Source: Cyclospora cayetanensis (lineage: Eukaryota; Apicomplexa; Conoidasida; Eucoccidiorida; Eimeriidae). Taken from it: a stretch of DNA of 64,000 bases. Numbering within the stretch: the first letter of the stretch is position 1; each line of letters starts with the position of its first letter. Made by a program: the position numbers and the translations under genes. The DNA lies in NCBI RefSeq assembly GCF_002999335.1, contig NW_020312749.1, positions 1 through 64,000 of the forward strand, read 5' to 3'. Shown here piece after piece: positions 37,501-52,324 of this stretch. Below the pieces are notes generated by a model. That model was not told the origin of the DNA. It saw only the letters and a list, made by a program, of their open reading frames with translations, and made no database searches.

Positions 37501-40500
37501 AGAGACGGATACACACACATACAAAACATACACGTACACCTCTGCACACATCGTCGTGCCGTCCTTTCGCAGTGGAAGATCACGGCAGTCCCCCCCCTAT
37601 ACCTACGACACTCTTTTCTGCATCACTAGAGAGCCGCGCAGCACCTTCCCTCGCAGCTCCAAGTGCCCCCAGTGCCTCTTTACCAGGAGAGTGGAAGAAG
37701 CAGAAATGCCTTCGGATGCAGCGTTATGGAGGAAGCGGACGGCTGCTGCTGCTGCTGCGTTGTTGTTGCTGCTGCTGCCTGGAGAAGCTCCACAAGTGCC
37801 GATCGCAGAGGAGTAGCAACCCTCGACAGCAGCAACTGCAAAGGTGTGGTGAAGCAGCTGTTGCAGCAGCGTGGCGGTGAGAGGTCTTGCTGTATTCGGC
37901 TGCAGATGCAGCAGGCGCGAAATCCCCTGCAACAACCCCACCAGCATTTGCTCTCGTGGCAGGAGAGCCGCTCCCACGCGCTCCGCTGCTGCTGCTGCTG
38001 CTGCGGCTAGAGGATCTGCCGCTGCCTCCGCAGTCGTTGCAACAGCAGCAGCGAGCTGCTGCTCAACAGAGGGCCATACAATTTCCTCGAGAGCTGCCGC
38101 AGCAATCTCGCTGCGACTGCGGCTCCCGCTAGCCTCTCCCTTCGTGAGCTCGAGACAATTCTGCTCGTGCTTGAGCAGCACTCTCAGCGCATGCATGGCT
38201 GCGCGCGAGAGGTCCTCAATAGGCAGAAACAGGCAGCTGCAAAACACACAGGCAGCACATGCAGCAGCGTCGCACGGAGGCGTTTCGGCTGCTTTTGACG
38301 GCAATCGCAAAGAGCACCTGTTGCAGCTGCGTCTGAAACGTCTTTCCTGCGCATGCTACTGCTGCGCATGCTATGCTGGAGTTGCAGTTCATACCTGGCA
38401 ATCGCAACAACGCAGTGTTGCAGCGCAGGGGCTGAAGGGGAAGCGGCTGCAATTACCAAAGGGACGTCTGCTGCTGCTGCTGCAGCAGCTGCAGCAGCAG
38501 CAGCACTGAGCGCGCTGCTGTTGCTGCTGACTACGCCGCTGCTGCTGCTGCTGCTCCCTGCAGCCGCCGAGGCTTGTACGCCTGCAGGCGGCTGCTCCTT
38601 GCGCGCAGCATGCAGCAACTGCTGCAGCGTGACGCGTGGCAGCAGCAGCAGAGGACGCCACTCTTCATGCAGTGCTGCGAGCTTCAGAAAGCGCAAACCC
38701 AACAGCAGTGCCTGTAGCGCAGGAGCAGCGCAGTCATCAGCACCTCGAATCGCATTTTTCATATACAGAGAGGGCCACATAAGCAACCCTGTGCGACTAT
38801 TTACATATATATACATATGTATATGTATTGTCTGCATTCCTTGCGTCGAAAACTTACCTGCAAGACATCTGCCTCGAGGGAAATCGTAGGCGCAGCTCCT
38901 GTGGGGGCAGCGGCAGTTTGTTTCGCTGCAGCTTGCGTCGCGGCAAGACTTGAAGGCGTACGAGTTGGCGTGCTGGCGCTGCTGCAAAGATGGGCTGCAG
39001 CGGCAGCGGCTGCTACACTGCCTTGCCGCTGCTGCGGAGTTGCAAGAGCAGCGGACTGCGCAGTTGCTGCGGCAGTAGCAGCTGCCGCAACTGTCTGTAA
39101 GCCTCGGTACAGCACCGCCAAGGCGTCATCTAGCAGCCAGCAGATGACAGTCAGGCCGTCTGCTGCAGCAGCAGCAGACGCTGCAGCAGCTGCAGCAGAT
39201 GCTGCTGCCGCTGGGGGGGGGGAAGTTCGTGCGGGTGAGAGGGGGGATGCAGCTGCAGCTGCTGCTGCAACAGCAGCGGTGGGAAGCCCTCCGCTGGAGA
39301 GCTGCTGCTGGTGCTGCTGCTGCTGGTGCTGCTGCTGCTGCTGCTGCTGCTGATCAGGGATCGGGGAGACAGCAGATGAATCCTTCGGCGTGACAGCTGC
39401 AACTGCAGCTGCAACAGCGGCGAGCGCAGCTTTGCCAGGCAGCAAGCCTCTTGGGGTAGGCCTTAAGGCGGCAACAAAACAAACGCATTCTAAAAACGCC
39501 GACTGCCAGACAGGAGCCAGGAGTCGCAAATGGCGCAAAGTCACCCATCGCAACACGCGCAGCAACGGCCAGCTCGCGCTGTTGCTGCTGGTGCTGCTGG
39601 TGCTGCTGCTGCGAGGGTTAGAGACGACTGGTGAGGCTTCGTCTGTGGGCGGATGGTGCTCGTGCTGCTGCTTGAGCTGCTGCTTGAGCTGCTGCTTGTG
39701 CTGCTGCTGCTGTAGCTGCCGCTGCTGTTGCTCTTCCTCTTCGCATCTGGCGGTTGGTGTACGCATGTCTCCGCTGTCTCCCCCTCCTGCAGCTGCTGCT
39801 GCCGCGGAAGCTGCAGCGGCAGCCGCTGCTGCTGTGCTGTGGCTAAGAAGCTCCGAGGGACTGCTGCCAATCAGCGGCGGGAGGAGCAGCAGCAGCCGTT
39901 GCGCAGACTCTCTGCAAATCGGATTCTGGTGAAACAAAGCCGGCAGCAAATGGATGTCAAGACAGCGCCACACGCGCTGCAGCAGACGTGCAGGGTCCTC
40001 CTCGTGTATGCACACCTCGGTGGAAGCTGCAGCACTTGTCGTTGCTGCAGCAGCACTTGCCGTTGCTGCAGCAGCACTTGCTGCATGCTCCGAAGAAGAG
40101 GCGTCGTCCGTGCTCGCACTCGAAGCTCGAGGATGCATCAACACGCCACCCTGCTGCTGCTGCTGCTGCTGCAGCTGCTGCAGCTGAGGCAGCGTGATGA
40201 ACTCGCTACGCTTTAGCCACCAAGGACCCCCCTTGTACGGCTGCCGTCGCTGCTGCTGCTGCACGGGGAAGCTTTCTGGAATCGGAGGGGGTAGTTTCCA
40301 TGCTGCTCCTGAAGGCGCAGCAGTAGCAGCAGCTGCAGCTGCAGCAGCTGGATTTTTCGCCGTCTCGACAGCGGCGTCTGCTGCCGCTCCAAAGGCCGCT
40401 TCTGCCTCCGCTGCAGCGAGCACTCCAGACAAGAACGGGGAGTGAAGCTTCTCCTCCTCCTGCTGCTGCTCATACGCCTCCTGCTGCTGCTCCTGCTCCT

Positions 40501-42058
40501 GCGAAAGTTGACTGCGTCCCCCCACAAGAGCAAACAGCTGCAAAAGCCAAGGCAGCCGCAGTTTCCCTCGGTAACCTAAGCATGCATGCGTCACGAGCAG
40601 CAGCAACAACTCCTCTGCCAACGAGGCGCTAAGACGCGCATCCGTCCCCTCTGCACACATTTCAAAACAGCCCATGCTTCTCCATTCCATCCCTCAGAAA
40701 AGAATCTGTGGAGGTATGCAAGTCGTTGTATGTAGGGATGTATGTATTGCTGTGCATATATATACATAGATGTATTTGCATGGCTGTATGTATGTGTATG
40801 TTTTGATGTGGACATGCATATATACAGATGTATTTGTATCGTTGTACGGATGTATACGTATTGATGTATATATATATATATATATTTATATGTATATGTA
40901 TATATATATATATGTATGTGTATATGTGGAAGCAAGCGAGCAATTCTGCTGCGACTGCCACACATCCCTTCGCGTTAGTACATGTGCATGCATCAAACTT
41001 CGCTCCGTTCGCGGCTCCTCCTCTGTCTCTCTCTCTCTCTCTCTATCTCTCTCTATATCTCCCCGCCTTCACCCCCTCGCTGCGCAACGAAGCTCCCTCC
41101 AACACCTGCACTCCTTCAACCCCCTAGCCCTTCGAACAGCAGCAGCATTTCGCATCCTTACCTGCGCATTTGAGGCAATTGATGGCAGCCTGTGCGATTC
41201 TGAGAAAGTGCCTTCGAGCCCATAGAGGCGGCAAACACCGCAGCAAGCGTATGAGCGCTAAAGAACCGGCAGCTCTCTCCGCGCTGCTTCGCGAAAAGCA
41301 GAGGCGAACAAAGCCTCCACAGCACAGCAGCAACAGATTGCTGCTGCATCCTGCCGCAGCAGAGCCAGGCTGAATCTGCAGAGCATCATCACGCGCGCAA
41401 ACATCCTGCAGCAACAGCTGTCAGAAGCTGGGCAGGGGTGTCGGAGCAAGGGATACGCAAAGAAGACAAGTGCTACATCAACGACACGCTGCATCATGCA
41501 CGACAGACGGCAACACATGCCCTTCAGAATCAGCTGCTCGTCTGAATAAAAAGTTTCTTGGAGCGAGAGCAGAGCAAAGGCAGTCGTAGTTAGACGAGGC
41601 TCACTGCTCTCTCTGCGAGATGCTGATGACGTTGCTAGAATGGCCAAAGCGAAAAATTTATACGCATTTATGTACATTAATATATGAATTCGTATATGTA
41701 TATGCATGCGATTAAGATCCGCATGTCTTACCATGACAAAAGTCGTGCAGCACCGCTCAAGTGCCCTGATAGCATGCAGTGTTGGCAGCAAAGCGGAGGC
41801 ATCGAGGCGTAAGCAAGCGGTTAGCGCTCGTATTACACATGCCGCATCAAGCTGCACACACATACATCCACACACACACACACACATACATATACCCGCC
41901 TTGACATCTCGCATAAATATATATATATATGTATATAGCACATACACACACACATACATATACCCGCCTTGCCATCTCGCATAAATATATATATATGTAT
42001 ATATGTATATAGCACATACACACACACATACATACACCCGCCTTGCCATCTCGCATAA

Positions 42059-42105
<47 letters not shown>

Positions 42106-45100
42106 GCACATACACACACACATACATATACCCGCCTTGCCATCTCGCATAAATATATATATATATAGCACATACACACACACATACATATACCCGCCTT
42201 GCCATCTCGCATAAATATATATATATATATGTATATATATGTATATATATGTATATAGCACATACACACACACACACATATACCCGCCTTGCCATCTCGC
42301 ATAAATATATATATATATATATATGTATATAGCACATACACACACACATACATATATATATATACCCGCTTTGCCATCGTTTTCCAGTGTCTCGCATGTG
42401 GGGAGCTTCTGCTGCCCTCGCTGTAGCTGCCAGCCGTGTGTGTTGAGGCTACGAACAGCCACTACAACCCTAAACTAGGAAGCCCCCTTCCCAGCACTTC
42501 GCAGCATGCGAAACAGAAACGTTCTGACAGGCGTTACCTCGTGAAGCGCTGCACCGGTGCAAAGAGAAGCCGAGTCTTCAGGAGTGACACGAGCAGCGAA
42601 GATAAGCGCACAGTGTTGCAACAGCCCGTAGACGAAGGATGCGCAACTGCTGCTGGTGGAGGTTTGGGGGTCCCCTTGCGGCTGTGTCTGTTGGTGGGGT
42701 TGCTGTTGGGGGGGATCTTTCTTGTCGAGCACTGCCAGCTGCAGCTGGCGACTCTCGTAGACGGCGTCGTCGCATGCGAGCAGCAGCAGAGCCTGCAGAA
42801 GCTGCTGAAGCAACAGCTGCTCAGCATCCCTGTGGCTCTTGGTGCGCAGGGCAGCACGCCGCTTGTCGAGGGGGTATGTGACAGCCGCAGCGGCAAATTT
42901 ATCCCGCTGCAGTTGCTGCTGCTTGAGCAGCTGCGCCTCCTGCTCGAGCAGCTGCTGCTGCTGTGCTGCTGCCCCCGCAGGAATCACGCGATCGCTGCAA
43001 AAGTCGGGGAGCTGCTGGCGAAGCGCAGCGACCAGGGCGGGAGGCAGCAGTTTGCCAGACTCCGGCAGGAGCGGTATCCCCTCGGCTTCGGATTCGCGAG
43101 TGCGCGCACTCCGAGGCGATCTGCTGATGCAGATGACGCGTTTGGAGGAGGGGTGCTGGCGGGAGTGCTGCGACTGCTGCGACTGCTGCGCCGCGGCAGC
43201 CCGTGTGGTAAGCAGCAGCCAGTACAGCGAGAGCGGCGAGTCGAAATTGATGAGCAGCAGCAGCACCTGCTGCAGGAGCCGTCCAGCAGTGTAGCGCATA
43301 TCCGCAGCAATACAACTCTCGCAGAGGGAGAGACACAAGCCAGGGGAGGCAGCACCGTCCGCAGCAAACAGTCCCTGCAGCAGCTGAAGACCTTTCTCTG
43401 CTGTTTCCTTCGTTTGCATTTCGCTGGAGGCTGCATGCGCGATGTCTCTCCCTTTTTTTTCGCTGCCTTTGCTGCTGCTTTGCTCGCTGCCACTCGCGTC
43501 ACTCTCCAAGTCGCTGGTGCCACACGCGCTGCCGCAGCTGCCCGCTTCCCTGCCGCTGTCACTGGCTCTCCAGCTGCGCCGCTGCTTGCGGAGTGCTCTT
43601 ATCGCTCTGCGCAAAGTACGAACCACCTGCGCATGCGGCTCCAGCCGCTGCTCTTCCACCTGCTGCTGAGGATGCGCAGCGATACGCGAGCCCACTGACG
43701 TCAAGAGCGGCTCGGAGGCATAGCAGAGACTGGCTGCAGCTCTGTCCGCGTCTGCATGCTGCAGCAGCTGCAGCACCAGACAGACTACGCGATCCAGTCC
43801 TAGCTGCAGCACAGCCTCGTAGCAGAAGGCGCTCTTGCTGCTGCTGCTACGGCAGCAGCTTGCAGCCTCCGCTGCTCCCGACAGTGCAGACATGCGCTCG
43901 CGATGGAGCTGTACTGGCTCGGCGGCAACTAGGATTCCGTCCGAGCCATCCACAGGCACGCCTCGCAGCTCCCCGCCGCCGCCGTCGCCGCTGCCGTCGC
44001 TGCTGATGGTCGACGTGTTGGTGCACAAGCCCAGAGGCAAGCCAATGCTGAGAACAGGCTTGAAGTAAGGCTCCGGAGAGCATGCAGCCGAATCCTTGAG
44101 GAAAGCCCTATTTTTTCCCCCCAACTTTCCGAGGATCTTGATTACCATTTCCGCGTGCTTCTCGTGTTGCTGCTGCTGCACAATGCTGCTGCTCGTGCTG
44201 CTGCCGTTGCAACTCGTGATAAAGTACCTGGAAAGCAGCAAAGACGGGGTCGGCGCAGGAGGTGGCAGCGGCTGCAGCAGCTGCAGCAACGCAGAGAGCA
44301 GCAGCGTCCGTCGTTGCTGTCGTGCCCCTTGTTGCACCTGCAGCAGCCGCATGCATGCAAACATGTATTCACACATATGTATACACACATATGTATACAC
44401 ACATATATATACACACATGTGTATACACATACACAAAGAAACATAGCAAATAAACACGAACATGTCCTCCTTCTAGAACCTCTGCTGCAGAGGCTGCAAG
44501 ATGCGCTATTTGGAAGGACCAATGGTTGAGAGGGGCAAGGAAAGGAGAGGGAACTGCCGCGTCGGCTAGCTTCTCGGATAAGAGCGAGAGCGGCTGCCTG
44601 AAACGAAGCACAGGTTCTAACAGACGACAGAGATCTAAGGGGCTTCTTCTCACTTGAGAAGCGAGGACTGGATACACGAAATCCGCATGCAGATGTTCAA
44701 CCCAGAGTTCGATGGTGCGAAGACTGAGAGTCAGCAAATCTGCGTCCGAGCTTCGCAAGGAACGCAGCAGCGGATACACCAGATACCCTGCGACAAATAC
44801 ACACAAGCATAAGCGTATAAGCAGGTGCAGGCTATACTTGTGGGTGAAGAGGCGGAGAAAAAAGATCGACATCCCTCTTTCCCTGGGAGTTCAGCCTTAG
44901 AGGCCTTTCAAACGCTTTCGCAACTGCGCTGCATGCAGACGCGCGCCGAAAGCCTTCAGAACAGAGCTGGCTGGTTATACGGGAGGGCAAAGACGGATAC
45001 GTCCAACGATCAAAGTTTAAAGCAGCAGCGAAAAGCGCAGTGCAAACTGCTGCTGCTCCTGCTGCTGCTGCTACTGATAAGGATCAGACTGCGAGGGTTT

Positions 45101-48100
45101 GGAGCGTGCGCATATTATACATATATAGATATAGATATGTGTATACATATATTCTTACCCATGTGGGGAAGGAGATGCTTGAGGCGTGCAGGAGCGAGCA
45201 GAGAAAATTCGATCCACAAATCCTTGAGAACATCCGGTGCTGCAAAGACATCTAACCGAAAGGCGTGAATTTTAAGGTCTGAGCCACGACGTCTTTTTCT
45301 TCAGCCTCCGTATGCTATACCAGCACCCTCAAGCGTCCCCTGCCTCCCCTAAAGCCGCAGACATTACTCACCAGATTGCTGCTGCGCTGCACACGTCTGC
45401 AGGTAGGAATGCAAAAGCGGAGTGAAGGAGGCGAAGAAGTGCACTGAACGGCCTGCATGCGCGCAAGTCAAAATGCCTAGAGCTAATAGACTGTGAACTC
45501 TGAGATTCTAAGCTTGTTCTTCCTCTCCCCCTCTTCAGTCCTCGTGCTGATGCGCTGTAGGCAGATCCCTCCCAACCCCCTGTGCAGGCAAGAAACTGCT
45601 CGGAAGAAACGCAGCATCAACTTGGCGCGATTCTACAAGGGGGAAGCCTCTGCTTTGCAGCACACTTCTTTTCTCCTGACGCGTCGAAAACGAGATCCTC
45701 ACCTGGGGGTGTAATTTGCCGCAAAAAAACCCTCAATAGACCAAGAAGCACGTGTGAAAAGTTGCTCGTACTCGCGAGGTACGCGCTGCCCCTGCACAGC
45801 TGTTGCAGGAACGGATATGCCTGTGCATTAAAGTCAGAAACACGCATCCAGGATGTTTACGAGGAAAGTGTCTGCGTCGAAGGCAGGAGGAGGCTCAGAA
45901 TAGCAGAAGCTGAGGGAATGCCGAAAAAAGAAGAAACGCTTCTCCTTGCATCCAGAGAGACAGACATAGACACACAGACAGATATAGACACACAGACAGA
46001 TATAGACACACAGACACACAGACAGACATAGACAGACAGACAGACATAGACACACAGACAGACAGACATAGACACACAGACAGACAGACAGACACACAGA
46101 CAGACATAGACACACAGACAGACATAGACAGACAGACAGACAGACATAGACAGACAGACAGACAGACATAGACTCACACACAGACACACAGACAGCCTCA
46201 TCGTGCCCTCGCCTCGACACTGAGGAAGAGGAAGGCACAGTAAGGCTGTCTCTTCGTCTCTCTTAAGGGCCTGTCTTGCAGACGTAAAGGCCAAGCCTGC
46301 CTGCGCAGGTGTGGCGGAAGAAGACTTTTACGGCAGAAGCGCAAAGCGCGTCAACCAGGCAGCACGAGAAGGGGCGAATCGCGAGTGTTGCACAAGGCAC
46401 CAAGCCCATGAGACCGTACATACACCGCAGCACTTACGAGGGAGGCTTCGCAGTCTCGACAGCCGACAACAGCCTTCAGGAGGTAGCGGAAGAGACGCAC
46501 CAACGAAGCCACAGGACTCATGCGGCAGAATCCTTGAGTCGCACAAACAAGGGAGAAACTCCTCGAGCCAAATGCTGCTCGCGCGGATCGCAGTGCCACG
46601 CTTTCCCTTCTCTCTGTGTGTACATGTGAATGTGTATGCATAAGTGCACACGTATACATGCATATTTGTCTGCATATACATATGCATATGTGTACCAGAT
46701 GTATGTATAGGCACATGTATGTATACATGTACATATCTATATCTATATACATGTATACATGTATATACGTATATGTATGTATGTATGTATATTTGTCCAT
46801 ATATACATATATATGTACATGTACATGTATGTATATACGTACATATCTACATATATATCTATATTTATATATATATCTATATTTATATATATCTATAACG
46901 TTTTTGTGGAGACAGTCGATGTAAAGCACCTGTTCCTGCTTGTAGGAGGCCGTCTTCGCCTGGGCAGATATCTCCAGTATCTACGTAAGTGCTACGCCCT
47001 CTCCAAGGTTCGACGGCAGGAAAAGGCCAAGCCGCCTTTGCTTCGGTGGGGGGGGGAGTTGTTGCCTCGCGTGATGCTGTGGCGGAGAGGCTCTCACTGC
47101 TTTCCTCAGCGCTGCGAAGCATCAGCATGCGCTTTACCATAAGAGCTGCACTCCTTGCAGCAGCGGTGTGCTGCGTTGGCTGGGGTAGCAACGGGCTGCA
47201 GCGGCAGCAGCAACAGCCAAGTTTTTGCTGCTGCTGACACGGAGGTCGCCTCGCTGCGGCAGCAGCGGCAGAAGGCGAGCTGGCTGCTGCATCGGTGCAT
47301 GCGCAGCAGCAGCACTGCTGCTTGCCGTAGTACTGAGGCAGGAAGCTGGAGGGGTAAATGCAGCGATGCTGCTGCTGCTGCAGAAGAAGGCTTTCCAACC
47401 CCAGACGGGAAAGCCGAGGAGACACCTCCGAGAGGCTGCTGGCAGCCGCCGCAGCAGCAAAATCTGGTGCATGCGGACTCACGCTGCTGCTGCCCGCGCT
47501 GCTGCAAAGCTCCGGAAGACGCAACATTGTCGAGGCGTGTGCCTGCAGTAACAAGCAGCAGCAGCAGTAAGAGCAGCAGCAGTAAGAGCAGCAGCAGTGA
47601 AAGCAGCACCAGTAAAAGCAACAGCAGAGAAAGCAGCAGCAGTAAAAGCAGCAGCAGTGAAAGCAGCAGCAGTAAGAGCAGCAGCAGTAAGAGCAGCAGC
47701 AGTGAAAGCAGCAGCAGTAAAAGCAGCAGCAGTAAGAGCAGCAGGACTGAGGCTGCTTGTTGCTGCAGGAGGTGGAGGAGAAGGACGAGCGCGAGAGGAA
47801 ACGGGGGGAGGCTGGTTACATCAACGCATGCAGCAGCAACTCCTCACCATGTGAATGTCTTGGTGGTTTAAAACGCTTTGCTGCGTGCTATGCGGCACAC
47901 GCGCTGCCCCGCGGAGAACTGCAGCATCAACTGCAGGATCGCATACCTGAAAAGAATAACGCAATAACGCATGCATGCGCGCACTCCTACAATCACCAAA
48001 CGCGCATGCTGCGTGAGAGAGAGAGAGAGAGACAGACACACACACAGAGCAAGAGCAGAAGCAAGCCCAAAAGAGCAGTCTGGGAACGCTATGTATGTAT

Positions 48101-48985
48101 GCTGCACTAGGAAGGCTACGAGCGTAGATGGAGCTTGAGGCTTTTCATTCACTGATAATATGTCTGTCTGTATGATGATTATCTGTCTGTCTGTATGATG
48201 ATTATCTGTCTGTCTGTATGATGATTATCTGTCTGCCTGTATGATGGTATGTCTGTCTGTATGATGAATGTCTGTCTGCCTGTATGATGATTATCTGTCT
48301 GCCTGTATGATGGTATTGCTGTCTGTATAATGATTGTCTGTCTGCCTGTATGATGATTATCTGTCTGCCTGTATGATGATTGTCTGTCTGCCTGTATAAT
48401 GATTATCTGTCTGCCTGTACGACGATTGTCTGTCTGTACGATTGTCTGCTTGCATTCTTCTGTATGCCAGTTTGCACAGCATACAAACCCTACTTACTTT
48501 GAAGGCGTCTTGCGCTGTGACTGCGTCAGATCTGTCAAATATATCGACAGAGAAGAGGAGCTGGTGCGATAAGCCAAGTTGCCTTTGGGGTCTTCCCCCG
48601 CTGCTGCAGCAGCAGCAGCCAGTGCTGCTGCTGCTGCTGCTGCATGCACATGCATTTGCCCCCTTAGCGGGCTCTGTCGCAGGTGGGGATCGTGCCGCAC
48701 AGAGCCTCTGCCATGCATGCCGCGCGCATGTCGCAGCTGCGTCTGGAGCTTGTGAAGGACCAACGAGCTGAGCGGAGATGTGTGGAAAGGGCAGAGCACA
48801 CAAAACACCTGCCACATCGCAAAACACGCATGCAAAAACTCGTGCTCAATGCCTCGCTGCCAGCGGCGTTAACAAGGAGAAATACGCGCATACGCCCACC
48901 CCTGCAGCAGGAGGAAGCAAAACACTACGCCTTTTGCGGCAACAGCACAGCTGTGAAGCAAAGGGACAGTCTCCAAGCCAAACAG

Positions 48986-49018
<33 letters not shown>

Positions 49019-52000
49019 TATAGAGGCACCAAGGTGTTTCTACCCTTGAGACTTGCCTTGCCCAGCTATCGGCACTTGCATTTCAAGAGGCAGCATGAGC
49101 AGATCGCTTGTCTGAGCCTGCGAAGACAGCTGAGAAGCTCCGTCAAACTGCCGATACACCTCCAGCAACACCTCATCGCTCTCGTAGGACTCCCCGCTAG
49201 TGCTCCTGCCGCTGCTTCCACCGTCATTCAAACAGTGAATTATGCGATTGCGTTGCGGCAGCATTGGTGGCATCAGCGCAGCACGCCGCTCCCGCAACAG
49301 AGGCAGTCGGGGTGTCAAATACTCCAAGAAAGCCCATGAGAAGGTCTGTGCATACATATACACACATATATACACATGTATACACAGAGACACATAGATG
49401 GACATATAGATAGAGATATCCTTACATATACAGACTTTGAGACATATAGGAACTGAGGCATACAGACATGCACATACAACAATACAGAGTCGCTAGATAC
49501 ACATCAATACAGAGCCGCTACATACATATAAATACAAACATACATACATATAAGTACATACATTCATACACAGAAATACAAACATACATATAAATACATA
49601 CATTCATACATCTCGATCCAGAAATACATACATTCATACACCTCAATCCAGAAATACATACACTTACACACATGGATCCAGAAATACATACATAAACATA
49701 CATATACATACATACATTTATACGCGTATATGAATACAGATATCCATACACCCCTGGCCGCAAGCCTGCCTCTCATCCCCCTCTACAGAGCTGCCCTCCT
49801 TCCGCGCATGCATTGCTCGAGAGTCTTTGCCGCTGGTGTTGTGTCTGTCTGGTATGCGCTTCTCAGCTTCCCCCCCTCCCCGCGACGCGACTTGAGAGAC
49901 AGCACGTGTCGACAAGTCGCTCGCGTCTTACCTTGCTTGTGTGTTGATGCCCTAGGAAGAACTGCAGCAGCGCAACGCACTGCGGGAAGAGAGAAATGAG
50001 CTGTTGCAACGTCGCCACATTTGCAGCTGCAAAGCCTGCTGCATCGGCAGGGTGCAAGAAGGCTAGGGAGGAAGAGGCAAGTTCGAGCAGCTCCTTCTCC
50101 TCGACTTGCGCAACATTCAATCCGAGAACCTCGACTGCCTCGGGGATCCCCTGCGACGTTGTCACAGCAAGGCTTTGTACGGAGAATCAGTCGACGCTTC
50201 GACGAGACAGCCGCCGAGCGGGCATAAAACGCACCACAACACCTCCCTCCACCTGCAGCAACTTCCCCCCGTCTTATAGCCTGCATGCATGCGAGAAAGA
50301 GGGAGGAGTCTTCTTGCAAGCGGCGCCACACCGTAGATAGAAACTGACCTTAAAAAGGGCGCCAGTGAGGGGATACGTCGGAGGCAGAGCAATAAGCGTG
50401 CAGCCGATGCCACCCTCCTCTACGCGATGCTGCAGCCGCGAAGTTGCAGCAAATGCGAAGCACTGCGGCAGAAAAAAGCGCAACAAGCCACGCCTCTCCC
50501 CGCGCGTGTGACTGACGCAAGAAAGAGTTTCCTTTAAAACAAAATGGGCAAACGGCGTTCCTGAAAAAGGAGCTGCCAGCGCCGCTGCCGAGGCGTCTGG
50601 GGAGGTGCAAGTGCTGCAGTCAAGGAGAGCACGAGACACTCCAAAAAACGCAGCATCAATAGAGTGTCGTCCACACGCAGCAGCAGCAGCCGCTACAAAT
50701 TACCTTGGCGTAGGTAAGCGCACTGCCCACTGTCGCGTAAAAGGCCTCTTCTAGAAGTGCGCGACAATCCGGAGGCAGCATCTGTCCGTGCGGCAGCAGC
50801 CTCACGTCAAAGGAAGCGCGTCTGCTGTTACTCGCTGCCGCCCCTGCTGCTGCTGCTGTGAGGCTCCCTCCTCCTCCGCCTTGCTGCTGCTGCTGCTGCA
50901 GGCGGCGCTGCTGCTGCTGCTGCGGCAGCACCACAATCTGATACACGAGACACCGCAACGCAATGCAGGTGCTCCGCAAAAGACTCTTGGTTTCTCGCAA
51001 GAAGGACTGATACACTTGCTGCTGCTGCGGAGACAGTGGACGCGTCGACGCTGCTGCCACTCCTGCTGCTGCTCCTGCCGATCCTGGCAACGGCACATGC
51101 GGTGGAAAAAAATGAGCACCGCTGTTTCTGCCGCTGCTGAGCCATCCGTCTACCTCTTCAGCTCCTTCATCACTGCATGCCGCCGCATGCATCTGCACAA
51201 AAACATCCTCAGCCCCCACACATGCACACGAAAATGCAACATCCCAAACGCCAGGCGAAACCATACACACATCTGCTAAAATAGACACAAGGCTCTACGC
51301 AACACACCTCCGCATGCACATGGATGGGTGTCTGCTTGCACATGAACATGCATACACGCATTTATGAAGGAGCATGGACATACGTGTACATATATGTATG
51401 TGTATTTATCTATGTATATGTGTGTACATATATTTATATGTGTGTACATATATTTATATGTGTGTATATATATGTATATATGTGTATATATATGTATATA
51501 TGTGCATATAGATGTACATATGTGCATATAGATGTACATATGTGCATATATATGTATATGCATACGTGTATATACATATGTATATGTGTGCATATATATG
51601 TATGTGTGTATAAATATGTATATCTATCTATCTATATACATATATATATATACATATTTAAGCCGACATGCCTGTGGTATCTCCTCTTGTAGCTCGATAA
51701 GCGAAGAGCAGAGAATGCGCAACGCCAGAAGTAAAAGCTCCATCGTTTCTTGTTGCATGCGTTGCACGCTGGTTGTGGCGCTGTTATTGTTGCTGTTGCT
51801 GTTATTGTTGCTGTTGCTGTTATTGTTGCTGTTGCTGTTATTCTTACTGGTGTCTTTCCGTATTTCGGAGGCTACATCATTTCCGACAGCCGCTCCTGCC
51901 GCGGCTTGCTCGTTTGCAGCAGCGGCGGCTAATTCTGCAGGCTCAGCTGCATGCGCAGCGACGTGCACTGCAGCTGGCAATACGCCTGCAGCTGCTGCTG

Positions 52001-52204
52001 GAGCAGAAGCCTCCTTTGTTGCTGCTGTAGGTGCTGCCTCGGGGGCAGCCGCTGCCGCTGCTTCTGCATACTTGTTCACTGCCAAATCGCATACGAAATT
52101 CATCAGCTTCGCAACAAGATGTCGAATGCTCAGCGCCGCCAACTGACTGCCCCCTCCGACAGTGCAACCCCCGAGCCCACCACTTTTCTCCGCTGTATTT
52201 TTAG

Positions 52205-52241
<37 letters not shown>

Positions 52242-52287
52242 ATCGAACGAGCCTCCAGCGCCCTCGTCAAAAGACTTAAGTGCTGCC

Positions 52288-52324
<37 letters not shown>

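Larger units (their letters stand above)
32280..42400 (-). other. Middle HEAT-repeat exons of the TRRAP-like gene
   Basis: Large exons run about 40652-38858, about 38770-37600, about 37450-35813, 35712-35505, 35195-34113 and 33911-33281, with smaller ones at 41851-41732, about 33262-33027 and 32533-32280. Recognisable TRRAP-like stretches are [66 protein letters not shown] followed by a basic KRRRL cluster, and [20 protein letters not shown]. The rest is leucine-rich helical repeat sequence broken by Ala, Gln and Ser runs. The basic cluster matches the position of the TRRAP segment that carries a nuclear-localisation-like KRFR; that functional reading is inference. Confidence 0.75.

Noticed and set aside
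42436..43698. 420-codon open frame on the plus strand
   Set aside because: It mirrors the 600-codon HEAT exon of the TRRAP-like gene; GC- and CAG-rich coding DNA often stays open on the opposite strand.
45834..46294. Cys/Val/Leu repeat proteins on the minus strand (CVSMSVCLS type)
   Set aside because: They are translations of the ACAGACAGACATAG intron repeat in all three frames.
47155..47871. Plus-strand SSSK-repeat protein
   Set aside because: It is the translation of an 18-bp intron repeat and the antisense of a TRRAP-like exon; no start, homology or splice support.
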